Shown one piece after another: positions 1 through 10,745 of a stretch of DNA of 64,000 nt. Below the pieces are notes generated by a model, which was not told where the DNA came from, ran no database searches, and was given only the letters and a program-made list of their open reading frames with translations. Source of the DNA: Allomyces arbusculus (taxonomy: Eukaryota; Blastocladiomycota; Blastocladiomycetes; Blastocladiales; Blastocladiaceae); contig JADHYV010000016.1 in NCBI GenBank assembly GCA_027604705.1, forward strand, positions 310,001 to 374,000, written 5' to 3'. The translations under genes and the position numbers were made by a program. Every line of letters starts with the position of its first letter. The first letter of the stretch is position 1.

Positions 1-1
1 C

Positions 2-373
2 CTGCGGCTCGTCCCGCAGGGGCTCGATCTCGCCGCACATACCATGACTGCCGTCTACTACCCGGAGGGCGTCTCGGGCGCCAAGCTGCTCGCGTCCCTC
101 GCGGCCAAGGGCGTGACCATTGCCGGTGGGCTGCACCCGCAAATCGCGACGCAGTACTTCCGGATCGGGCATATGGGGATCACGGCCACGCACGACGAGG
201 AGCTGCGGTACGTGCACCGCACACTCGCATTGCTCGAAGCCGCGTTGCGCGAGCAGGGGTACCTGCAAGACGCTGATCCGACCGCGGATCCAGTTGTGGG
301 CGCGGCTCGCGTACCCGCGTCGGCGCCCGTGCCGGCACCCTCCATGGCGCTGCGTATGCGGCCCAAGCTGTAA
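2..373 (+). CDS. Alanine-glyoxylate / serine-pyruvate aminotransferase, C-terminal part (5' cut by window edge)
   Basis: Open from base 2 to a TAA at 371-373, so only the last ~123 residues are present. The motif AVYYPEGV, then KGVTIAGG and FRIGHMG, match the small C-terminal domain of class V PLP aminotransferases of the AGXT/AGX1 type, which convert glyoxylate plus alanine (or serine) to glycine. The catalytic PLP lysine would lie upstream, outside the window. After the conserved core (ending near LREQGYL) there is a Pro/Ala-rich extension of about 35 residues ending in R-P-K-L. The last three residues, PKL, resemble a weak peroxisomal PTS1 signal, which fits the peroxisomal location of this enzyme in many eukaryotes; this is inference. 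Confidence 0.85.
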   Translation: MRLVPQGLDLAAHTMTAVYYPEGVSGAKLLASLAAKGVTIAGGLHPQIATQYFRIGHMGITATHDEELRYVHRTLALLEAALREQGYLQDADPTADPVVGAARVPASAPVPAPSMALRMRPKL

Positions 374-844
374 AAAGCACCCGAGGTGGCTCCTCAACTC
401 CAAAAGTGGCATATGTACAAATGATTCCTCTAACCCGCTGCCGCCGGACCAGCCGCTCCGTTTGGGACCCATGGGCGGTGAGTTGCGCGCGCACGCAGCG
501 ATGGGCGTGATTTCTGGCTTTTTCTTCGTTGGTCCCCTTGTGTCTTCGTGATGCTCGCGTTTATTCGTCGAGCGAGAATCGAAACTCGTTGCTTTGTGTG
601 TGTCTCTTGTGGTGGTTGTGATCAACGTTCTTCTTCCTCTTCCGCTTCTTCTCCGTTCTTCTCAGTTCGTCAGCGATGAATGACCTGTCGAGCAGCACAT
701 CGGGCGAGTGTCGCGCGCCGCCACCAAGGAAAGCCAGGGAAAATCATCACAAAGGAAATCAATCGACAGTGGTATGGTATACAAAACGCACTCCCAAGTT
801 TCTCGCACCCTCGCGGCGGTGCACTCCAACAACCCACCTTCTGC
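374..844. other. Intergenic, convergent 3' regions
   Basis: Lies between the 3' ends of the aminotransferase (plus) and the PY-motif protein (minus). It contains T-rich patches such as TTCTTCTTCCTCTTCC near 630 but no supported gene. Confidence 0.5.
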
Positions 845-1726
845 TCACGACCGCGTCTCGACCAGCTCGGGCGCCCACGGGTACGGCGGTGGCGGCGGCA
901 ACTCGTCATCCCCGGGCACCACCACCGACGCCGCCATTGCCGACCCCAGCTCTGCTCCGCGCGAGTACTCCGGTACCGCGAGCTCGCGCTCAGTCTCGTC
1001 GCTGGGCGTCGATTCGGCCGACGCGTTCGGCGACAGCATCGAGACGGGCGACGTTGGTGAGTACGGCGGCGGTGGTGGGGACGTCGTCAGCGCAATCAAT
1101 CGGCGCAGCGGTCTGTTCGCATGATGGTGGCCGCGGCCGCGGCGTGCAAGAACGGGGGTCGGCGCCACAATCTCGGGCTCCGAGGCCACTTCATAACCGG
1201 CGGCCCCGTCACTTTCCGCATCGACCACGTCCTCTGGCGCGGCCGCGAGCCCGACGGGCACAAGCGTCCGGTCTTCCGCGAGCCCGCGCACGAACCGCGC
1301 CGCCGCGTCGACGCGTTCCTCCCCACCGTCCGCGAGCAGCCACACGAGAATGTCTACGGCCGTGGGCGGCGGCGCGGCACGGCCCGCGTCCGGATGCGCG
1401 GTCGCGTACCCCGACGGCCATGCCGACCGGTCGGCAATCGCGGCGGTCGGATCGAGGTCAAGCGCGGCCAGGTACGCCGTGACGGGGTCGCGCAGAGCGT
1501 GCTGCGCACACCACGCCTCGTAGGCGCGGTCGGCCTCGGTCTGCAGCGGGCCGCGCGTATCCCGTGGGAGCGATGGGAACAGCATCAGGTGAATGTCGCG
1601 CCGGTGGTGGTGGTGGTGGTGTAAGGGCGGCACGGTCGCTGCAGCGGCCGCGGTGCGTCGAGCGCGTGCGAGGAGACGGAGCAGTTGCGACCACAGGTGC
1701 CACCGGCTGCGGGCGCGGAGCGGCAT
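845..1726 (-). CDS. Uncharacterised PY-motif protein (293 aa)
   Basis: I do not recognise this protein. The start was chosen at the ATG at 1726 (MPLRARSRWHLW); the frame is open further 5' but without convincing coding character. Residues ~37-42 are a His run encoded by a GTG repeat seen at 1604-1620 on the plus strand. A more ordered, Asp/Ala-rich middle follows (EADRAYEAWCAQH, then VDILVWLLADGGEERVDAAARF). The C-terminal third is low complexity and holds two Pro-rich tyrosine motifs, PPPPPYSP and PPPPPYPW, separated by a Ser-rich stretch. PPxY motifs usually bind WW domains of Nedd4/Rsp5-type ubiquitin ligases, so it could be a ligase adaptor or substrate; this is inference. No TM segment or signal peptide is clear. 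Confidence 0.5.
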   Translation of the reverse strand: MPLRARSRWHLWSQLLRLLARARRTAAAAATVPPLHHHHHHRRDIHLMLFPSLPRDTRGPLQTEADRAYEAWCAQHALRDPVTAYLAALDLDPTAAIADRSAWPSGYATAHPDAGRAAPPPTAVDILVWLLADGGEERVDAAARFVRGLAEDRTLVPVGLAAAPEDVVDAESDGAAGYEVASEPEIVAPTPVLARRGRGHHHANRPLRRLIALTTSPPPPPYSPTSPVSMLSPNASAESTPSDETERELAVPEYSRGAELGSAMAASVVVPGDDELPPPPPYPWAPELVETRS

Positions 1727-2387
1727 CGCGGAAATGGCGTCGTGGTTGTAAAATGTCGTGGTGGAGATGAAGGCGGGGGGACGGGGCAGGAAGAGAGTGA
1801 CGCGTGCAGGGATCAAGGCGGAGAGAGGAAGAGCGGTTGGCACGGGCCAAAATGCGGGCGGCCACGCGTTTTGAAGGGCGGTCCACGGGGGTCGCTCCAC
1901 ATGGACGCGAAACGCACCACGTGGGAGCATCGCGCCGCATGGCGGCGAAGCGCATACACATGAACGTCGGGAAGGGAGCAGCGTGTGCGTGCGAGACAGG
2001 AGCGTGACTATCACGTTTCAGTGAGAGACCGTTCGCGTCCACCTTTCTCGGTCTTGCAGACGCCGTCGTCTCCTCGTCGCCATCCGCACGGTTGCCGCAC
2101 GGCAATCAGGGCAATCCTTTCCCCGCAGTTGCTCGCGTGCGCCGGTCGCAGTGGCCTTGCCTCGCCCGTCCCGCCCCCGCTCCAACCCCCTGCTCCCGCT
2201 CGCTCGGTGTTCCCCTTTGCGCCCCACCCCCGAATCTGTTGCTCGCAGCCGTGCTCGACGGACCTCCCGTGGACCGCACGACGCCGCACTTTCGCCGCAG
2301 CCGCGCGCGGCACGCCGTTCTTCCGTGCGTCACCACCGACACCGCGCCCGCCCGCCGATCACGCGCCCATCGCCGTCCGCCACCGCC
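1727..2387. promoter_or_regulatory. Divergent intergenic interval between the PY-motif protein and the guanylate cyclase
   Basis: About 0.66 kb that must hold the 5' regions of both flanking genes. The right half is C-rich and poor in A, as in many 5' regions of this window. No specific binding motif can be named from sequence alone. Confidence 0.4.
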
Positions 2388-5300
2388 ATGACATGTCCCT
2401 TCCGCCCGGCCACCGGCAGCAGTAGCAGCTCACCCGTACCGCCGCCGCCACTGTCGGCCAGTCCCGCGAGTACCGGGTCGCCCGCAGCGGATAGCCCGGC
2501 GCCGGCCGAGTTTGCGCACAAGCGCACGTTCTCTGTGAATTCGTCGGTGAGTACTGCGCGCGCGAACTCGTCTGCTTGCCGGTCGCTCACGATGCGCGCG
2601 TATTCTCTAGACGGGCCGTTCGCAGCCCCTGATCTTGGGCCAGGAACTTGACCCGCTGCACTATGCCGGATCGAGCGTCTCGACCGCGTTTGGCGGCGGT
2701 GGCGGCGGCGGCGGCGGGCAGCACACGGCCTTCCGCAACGACTCGTTCCCGGACGCGGCTACAGCCGCGGGCATGCCGGACATAATGCCTGGCACCGAGT
2801 CCGACGACCCGATCAACTCGTGGCGCAACTCGATGGACCCGAACCTGCGCCGGATTTTTGAGAATATTCGCATCGACATGTACAGATCGACGAGGTTTTA
2901 TGGCGTACCGCGCATCATGATGGGGAAGCTGACACCCCGGTGAATAGTGAAAAGATGGAGACCAACGTCCGGCAGGCCGAAAATGAAGTGTTCCGCAAGG
3001 TCCGTGGTCGCCCGCCGTCGGGTTGCTTGTGCACGCGACGGTTCACCCGCTCACACTTCGTGATCTAGGAGGAGGAAGCGTTTTTCGCGCGGCAAGACGA
3101 GATCGAGCTCAACCAGCTGCAGCAACGGCAAGCCAACGAAGTCGCGCGCACGTGCGAGGCCTTTACCTCGATGCTCACGGAACGGCACGGGCGCAAGCAC
3201 ACGAAGCGGCTGCAAAAGCAAATGTCGAAAGAGGCCAAGGCGCGCGACGCCAAGATCCGCATGCAGGAGACGGGCAAGCACATGGCACGCGAAGTCACGG
3301 AAATGCTCGCGCAGCACCGGCACCGGTTCGAGGCGCTCGTCATGCACCTCGAGGCGCGGCACGCGCGGCAGAGGCACCAGTTGGTCGTGGCGCAGGAACG
3401 CAAGATCCGCGATCAGCGCGCGTTGCTCGAAATCGAGTCCCGTGGATTGCGCGATGATTTGCGCGCCGAAGTGATTAAGGATTTCTCGTACCGGATCAAC
3501 CACCAGCAGGCGCTCGACAAGCACGTGGCCGACCAGTTGCACGAGATTCAGCAGCATGAACTCAAGCAACGCAAGGAACGGTTCGATGCCGAGGCCAAGG
3601 CGCTCGAGGAGGTCGCGCACTTGCGCGCCATGCACAAGCGCAAGCTCGATGAGCTCGAGTCGCGGCAGAAAGTTGAGTACGCGACTGAGAACGAGCGCAT
3701 TGAGGACGCGCGCGAGAAGATCAAGCTCGCGCAACTCGCCGTCGTGCACTCGGCCGAGCTCAAGAAACTAAAGGTGCAGCACAAGATGGCGCTGCGCATG
3801 GCTATGCGCGCCCAGCGTCTGCGCGCGAGCTCGCGGTTCAAGAAGTGGCGCGAAGTGCTTGGGCAGACTGAAGCTGACGCGGCATTCCAGCAGCAGCAAC
3901 AGCAGGACCCAGGCGCGTCGCCCGTCGTCCACCCGCTCACCGGCGGCATGTCGTCGGACATGCACATGCGCACCGATTCTTCGTCGTCCGTGACCAGCAG
4001 TGTCAGCGGTAACGGCAAACCGGCCGATAATCCCGCGACCATGGCCGAGGATCTCCAAGAGCAGCGCGATGCCGAGCACGCGGCGGCCAAGATGATTGCC
4101 GATGAGCAGGCGCGGCTGCAAGAGCAGCTGACCAAGCTCATGGAACAGCTCAAGGTCGTCGTGGCACGGCAAAAGGACGAGCTGCGGCGGTTGCGCAAGG
4201 AGCAGGCCGACGAGCTGCGCGCCATGGAAGAGGACATTCAGAAGCGGCTCAACGAGCTCGACGCGCAGCAGGACACGGAAATGCGCGGCCTGCGCAAGGC
4301 GCACGAGTCGGTCGTTATGGAGGTATTGGCGACGCAACACCGCGAGTACTCGATGGACGCGCACATTCGCGCCAATGAGCGCAAGATGCTCACGGAACGG
4401 CGCACGCTCAACTCGGTGCTCGACGCGGTGCTCGACGCCATCATCACCATTGACCCGCAGGGCTCGATAATGCGGTTCAACCCAGCGGCCGAGAACATGT
4501 TTGGGTACTCGGCGAGCGAGGTGCTCGGCAAGAACATCAAGATGCTCACACCCGACCACATTGCCGTGAATCATGACAAGTACCTGCTCAACTACCACAC
4601 GACGGGCATCAAGAAAGTGATTGGCGTGGGGCGCACGTCCAAGGGCCGCAAAAAGGACGGGTCGCTGTTCCCGATCCACTTGTCCGTGTCGGAGGTTAAG
4701 GAGGAAGAGTTCCACCTGTTCACGGGCATTGTGCGCGACTTGACCGAGCAAACGCAGATTGAGGAGGCAGCACGGTCCGAGCAGGCGCGCAAGCAGACGG
4801 AAATGGAGTCGCTGATCGCGCAGCTCGACGCGGAGCGCACCAGGACACGGTCGCTCATTGGCGAAATTTTGCCTTCGTCAATCTCCGACCAGCTCATGAC
4901 GGCCGACATGGTGCCGCCCATGGCCTACGACCAGTGCACAATTCTCTACACCGACATTTGCGGGTACACATCTCAGCTATGATTGGAATTGCGGCCGACG
5001 CACGTGTCTGACCATTGGATCCGCTATGAATACCTAGCTTCACGTCACTTGCATCGCAGTCGGAGCCGCTCGACATTGTCGACCTGCTCAATGACCTGTA
5101 TACCTGCTTGTGCGTGATCGTAGCGTTATGGTGCCCTGTCACTCCACGTTGAATTCACTTCTGTTTCTCACGACGGCGTGTAGCGACGACATCCTTGCCC
5201 AATACGACGTGTACGTGCGATTTGACCCCATTAAACGCGGTTTCGCCGATATTCTCACTCAATTTTTTCCTGTTTGATAGCCAAAAGATCGAGACGGTCG

Positions 5301-6028
5301 GAGGTATGTCTCCATCCCAACTGTCACGGCTTGCTTAGACTGGCCGCGGATTCTCAACGACGCCTTAATGTAGATTGCTACGTCATTTGCTCGGGTGTCC
5401 CGCGACCCAATGGCGACCGGCACTACTCGGAAATGGCCAAGCTCGCGCTGCATTTGCTCAAGGCCATCAACACGATTCGGATCCGACACCGGCCAGACGT
5501 CGTGCTCAAGATGCGCATCGGGATGCGTACGTGAACACTCTCCACCGGAAACCACCGTCGCTATGTGCTTTTTTGTACGATTGTCGGATCAACCGCCCAC
5601 CACCCACCGCACTAGACTCGGGCCCCGTCGTGGCCGGCGTCGTTGGCCGCAAGATGCCGCGGTACACGCTGTTTGGCGACTCGAACACGATTGCCAACAA
5701 GCTCGAGTCGACGGGCCTGCCCATGAAAGTGCACATTTCCGAGGCGACCTACGAGGGGCTTGAGCAGCTGGGCGGGTTCCACTTCGAGGCGCGCGGCGAC
5801 TTGGTGATTCCGGGCCACGGGACCATGAAGTCGTACTGGCTCGTGTCCAAGGACGGGTTCGACCCGGTCGTGCCCACGCGCGACATGCTCTCGGCTTCGC
5901 CTATTTCGGCGTTTGCCAAGCGGTCGAACAGCTCCGTCAACGCCATGGAGCAGCACCACCACCACAGCGCGTCGAGTTTTGCCGCAGCGCAAGGATCGCC
6001 GTCGGGCTCGCCTGGACCCGGGCAATGA
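2388..6028 (+). CDS. Guanylate cyclase with long coiled coil and PAS domain (class III, sGC-alpha-like active site)
   Basis: Nine exons: 2388-2546, 2644-2879, 2948-2999, 3069-4963, 5038-5109, 5184-5210, 5281-5303, 5374-5526, 5616-6028; 1009 aa. All introns are GT-AG and phases agree. It has a low-complexity N terminus and then charged coiled coil (~150-590) interrupted by a Gln/Ser-rich patch. A PAS domain follows (~597-710; AIITIDPQGSIMRFN, FGYSASEVLG), then a short signalling helix (GEILPSSISDQL) and a nucleotide cyclase domain (~770-960). Visible active-site parts are the metal Asp in YTDICGFTSL, the guanine-specifying Glu in QKIETVGDCY with the second metal Asp, and RIGMHSGPVVAGVVG. Where homodimeric cyclases have the transition-state Asn and Arg (VNxxSR), this has TIANK, as in soluble GC alpha subunits. 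It would make cGMP, probably in a dimer. No TM or rhodopsin domain is present. Confidence 0.88.
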
Positions 6029-6931
6029 CGGGCCCGACAGCAGGGTGGAGAAGCGTTGGACACTGCTCTTCGATATCACACGCGTTTGGACTGGATTTGC
6101 TGCTATAGACTAGCGTTTCATTCCTTTTTGGTCGCTGCGCGTGTTGTCCACGGTCTTTTCGATTCATTGGGTCGAAGCAGCTCAAGGATGAAAAGGTTTT
6201 GCGCAGAGGCGTCAACTTGATGGGAGACCGTCCATCACTTGATGCCTGTTCTCATCAGGGATCAATTCCGCCTTTGATAACCTGTGCCCACCGCCTAAGT
6301 CGCAGCAAAACGCGAATGAGGAGCACTGCACGACGCACCAGATTCGCCACCAAAGCAGACACTTGAACAAGCTGGGATCGCGCGCCAGCATGGGCACAGC
6401 CAGCAACCAAGACGCGTCGTGAAGATACCCAGACTCCTTCCTGGCAACCTGCCGTTTGCCGCGGCTCTCCGTCACCAGTTCTGTCCTCACAAGAAGCAGC
6501 GCGCACTTGATTCAGCCCCCCTCTTCAGTCAATCGAAGGCCCGCGCGAGAACGGACTTGCGCAGCGCGACCACGACCACCACCAGCAACCGTTTGCTTGG
6601 GTTCACTTATCCAAGGGCTGTAGCCCCTTGATTTGCCCAGCCACTCCATTGGCGACCAAGACCCGACGCGCGTAATCTCGTTCCGCGCCTGCTCGACCTA
6701 GTTCAAGCAGTTACGCTCGAAGTTCGTGGCGCGCCAGTGGACTCGCAACACCTTCGGTCGACTTGATCCCGTACGCTTCCATGGCGGCCGCTCTCTGGGC
6801 GCTGGATGAAACAAACCCGCGACACTGGAGCGTCCTGAAATGACGGAAACGGGGGGCACAATTCGTACCACCAAGCTGACGGCGATCCCGGCCCGTTCGT
6901 GCAGTCCCGTCCGCGACTTGAGCTCATCTCG
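6029..6931. other. Intergenic between the guanylate cyclase and the class C receptor
   Basis: About 0.9 kb that should hold the cyclase 3' UTR and the receptor promoter. Short open frames on both strands lack coding character. Nothing else is supported. Confidence 0.4.
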
Positions 6932-9900
6932 ATGATTGACCACGCTCCGTGCGCGCGTCGTGGGGGTGGACCAAGTGCACCGACGGCCGCACCACGAACC
7001 ACGAGTACCGTCGGTCGACGCGTCCTGCTCGCGGTGCTAGTGTCGGTCCTTGCCGTGACGATGAGCGCGCACGCGGCCAACTTCAAGGTTGGCGTTATTC
7101 TCCCGACGAGTGATCCGAGTAAGTGCCTTTGGACGCTATCCACCTCGTCGTTTACCTTCGCCTTGACACGGTGGGCTCCTTTCGGTTGTTCTTCGTAGGC
7201 ATGGGCGCGATCATGACCAACGTGTCGCGCGCAATTCAGCTAGCTACGTCCGCGGCCCCATCCATCGACTCAGTCAACACGTACACGTTTGTGACAATTG
7301 ATTCGGGTTTTGCACGCAACACGGCCATTGATGCCCTGTTCGCGGCCGTCGACTTGGGCGCGACGGCAATCATTGGCGAGTACGCGTCGTCGATTTCTAC
7401 GCCCATGGCGCTGGTCGGACACCGGTGGAAACTGTGGCATTGCTCTGGGTCATCAACCTCGTCGGGTACGCAATCACATTCTTAAGCGTGTCCCCACGAT
7501 GACGCTCATACTCGTTGGGTCCCGACGGTGGTTTAGATTTGTCAAAAAAGGCCCTCTTCCCATATTTTTATCGGACAATGGAGGTTCGTGGACCCATCAC
7601 TTTCGGGCGGGCGAGCTGCAATGTTTCGAGTGGGCGAGCTGACACGTCGCGCTTTTGTTGCAGGACGATCCCCAGCAAGGCAAGGCCATGGCGTATTTCG
7701 TGAAATCCATGGGATGGACTGTGGTCAACTCGTTGGCCGGGTCCGACTCGTACGGCAACTCAAGTACGTGCCCATTTTGCTCCCATGGCTGCTGCCGTCC
7801 AGCACGTTTGCTGAACGTGAGGACTTTGGCGACACTCCTTTAGTCTCGCAGAGCTTCATGTCCAATGCGGCGGCGCAGGGCATTTCGGTGCTCTCCAACC
7901 AAGGTCCGCTACAATCCTCCGAGTCGCCGACTTGATTGTTGGCCATGGCCGACTCACGCTTCGCACGCCCAGTCTTCACGCCCGGAACGACCACCGACTT
8001 TACCTTGCACCTCTCGGCCATTGCCGCATCGGGTTCCAACGTGATTGTGTTCACGGGGTACCCCGAGGACGCCGTCCTCATTTTCCGGCAAGCCAAGGCC
8101 ATGGGCCTCATCGGCCCGAACTGGGTCTGGATCTCGCCCGAGTCCATGGCGCTCTATGAGGCGTCGCTGCCATCGACCCCTGGCACGACGCACGAGGACG
8201 TACTCAACGCCAACGGCATGTTATACACGTACCCGGTCGCCAGCGCCGACAATGACCGGTTCCGCGCGCTCCGCGCCGCGTATTCTGGTCTCTACGGACC
8301 GACGCCCGATGTGGCTGAGGTGCCGTACGCGACCGCGTTCTACGATTGCGCGCTGGCGACCATGTATGGGATTAAGCGGCTCGTCGATCAGTTTGGCGCC
8401 ACGGCCGTGCTGAACCGCAACTACAATGCCACGCTCAATGATTTCTTGACGCCGTTTACAGGCGTGTCGGGTGAGATCACGTACGACGCCAACGGAAATC
8501 GGCAAGGGTACGCTTCGATTTGGTGTCGTTACTTGTGGTGCTTTGGCTGAGACCGACAACACCCACAATTTCGGCAGTGTCTTCGGCGTCTACAACGTGT
8601 ACGATGGCCAAACGTCGCTCGTCTACGAGATTGGCACCGACCGGTCCGTGACGCGCGTCGGCACGCCCAAGTTCTTCTCGGGGACGTCGACGGTCCCGCC
8701 CGACCGACCTCCGCAGATCATCTTGTACCCGCGGTGGACCGATGCGGCCGTGCAGGTGCTCGCCGCAATTCGCGGTATCCTGATCCTGCTGTTTGTCGTG
8801 ACGCTGGCCTACCTCGCAACCAAACGCGACCAACCGATTGTGAAAAACTTGTCGTTCCCGTTCCTTGCGAGCATCACGATCGGATGCATTCTCGTGCTCG
8901 TTTCTGAATTCCTCGTCATTGACGTACCGACGCGGTTCTCGTGCCACGGCGGCCCGTGGATATTTGCGATCGGGTTTGAGCTGGTCATGGCCTCAGCTGC
9001 CGTGAAAACGTACCGCGTGTGGAAAATCTTTGAGAACCGTACGTGTCAGTTTGGTCGTGTGGGAAAGAAAGGAAACCGATGGCGCATTAAGAACGTGTTG
9101 ATCTGTCATGGTGTAGGGAGTCTGGCCAAGCTCAAGAGCATCTCGAACCACGCGCTCTTCACCAAGGTCGGACTCGTGCTGTTGTTCCAATCAATCGTGT
9201 TCATCGTTTGGATTGCGGCGTTCCCGTTGTCGCCGCAGCGCTTCGAGACAACTCTCTACGTGTATTACGAGTGCGTTGCAGGGCACGCGACGGGCTACGT
9301 GGCCATGTCCGCGATCTCGCTCGTGTACAATATTTTGCTGCTGCTCGTCGTGTGCTTCTTCGCGTATAAAACGCGCAACGTCATGACTGGGTACGATTTT
9401 GACCGTAATTACGCCGCGGTCCTGTTGCAGGCGTCCTCACTATGGCCGTTTGGTGTGCGCAGATTCAAGGAAACCGTCTACGTGCTCTACATGGCCCAGA
9501 ACGTCTTTCTTTCAGGCATTCTTGTCCTGGCTTTCTCCTATATCAGGATTTTGGATTTCGCGCTCGGTACGCTGGACTTTGGCGTCCTGATGCCACTCCT
9601 CGTTAAACATACAACAGAATCCTCACCGCGCGTCTTTGCCCAGGCGCCTTCTTCATCCGCCAACTGCTCGTCATCTACGCCGTCTTCTTCGCCTTCATGG
9701 CCATGGTCGGTCGACTCGCATGGGCTTTGTGGCGGCAATCCGCCGCGGCGAACCTGCCAACGTCAGCCAGCGACGCGTCATCGATCATCAAGACCGTGCC
9801 CGTCGGAACCACTGGCCGCACGGCCGTTACGGCCGTGGCCGGGTCACTGGCGCCTGGCGGGATCAAGCGATCCGCGTCAGCGTCGCCGGGCGCCGAACTC

Positions 9901-10332
9901 GGAATGAGCGGTGCGGTCCTGGTGGCCCCTGGCGTATCCTCGGCGTCAGCGACGCACTTGGCCGGCCGGTTCCCCGTCAAGAACACGTCCAAGTACCTGA
10001 CGACCTGGAAGCGCACGCAGGTGCACTTGCACGCGCAGGAAGGGTACCTCGTGCTCGTTCCCGACTCGGCGGATAGCAAGGGGAAGGCGGGGCGCGTTCT
10101 GAAATTGGGGCACCTGCAGTTTGAGCCAGAACCGATTGCACCTAACTGCATCGAGTTGCTCTATCCGGGCGCGTCGTACCTCGTGCAGTACGAGTCGCCC
10201 GAGGCGCGCTCCGTCTGGGTTAATGCACTCACGGGCGTCGCCAAGGTCTCGGAGCGCCGGTCGACGGGCGGGACGAGTGCGAATGCGGGGACGACGTCGC
10301 AGTTGACGAGTATGCCCGGGCCGGCTAAGTGA
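6932..10332 (+). CDS. Class C (GABA-B-like) G protein-coupled receptor with C-terminal PH-like domain
   Basis: Ten exons: 6932-7118, 7199-7465, 7537-7583, 7664-7763, 7844-7903, 7973-8507, 8578-9038, 9117-9390, 9463-9566, 9644-10332; 907 aa. The N terminus has a hydrophobic signal segment (LLAVLVSVLAVTMSAHA), then a periplasmic-binding-like Venus-flytrap domain starting FKVGVILPTSD, with FPYFYRTM, AYFVKSMGW and VIVFTGYPEDAV. Seven TM segments span ~453-695. The TM3/ECL2 cysteines (SCHGGPW and YYECVAG) and the KTRNV motif of the third loop fit class C. After TM7, residues ~790-875 look like a PH fold: TTWKRTQVHLH, alternating strands, and a final helix with SVWVNAL. Internal introns 9039-9116 and 9391-9462 are in frame and open, but splicing restores TM spacing. 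The ligand is unknown. It lies downstream of the cyclase on the same strand. Confidence 0.85.
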
Positions 10333-10745
10333 TGTGTGACAATAGGCGGGTGGACTTGATGGCTGGATTGATGCGCAGCGCGTTGGAGCGGGCCGACTCG
10401 TTGATACTGAGCCTGTGGGCGTGGTTTGGATTATAGGCATTTACGTACCGCTGTGTTGGCCGCGTCGAAAGACTTGCTTTCAAACGCCATCATAACAAGG
10501 AGCTGGCATCCTGAATCCATGACTGGACTCAACGGCAAAAGCGGCGACACAACAATAGAACTTAAATCATCAAACAAGCTGGATTGTATTCTTTAAATGG
10601 GGAGAGAAACGCACACAAGGGGATACGGGAAGATGGGGGAGGGGAGGAACAGCGCGAAAGAAAGAATCAATCAACAAAAGAGAATCGCCACCAACGATAA
10701 ACGCGTACTGGAATCGAGCGAGGCCAGGGCATCACCGAGGATTTC
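10333..10745. other. Convergent intergenic interval
   Basis: Holds the 3' ends of the class C receptor (plus) and the nucleoporin (minus). It is A-rich around 10550-10690 compared with its surroundings, as expected of 3' UTRs. No gene is seen. Confidence 0.4.

Noticed and set aside
2388-6028. Rhodopsin-guanylate cyclase fusion
   Set aside because: The protein has no TM helices; the part before the cyclase is coiled coil and PAS.
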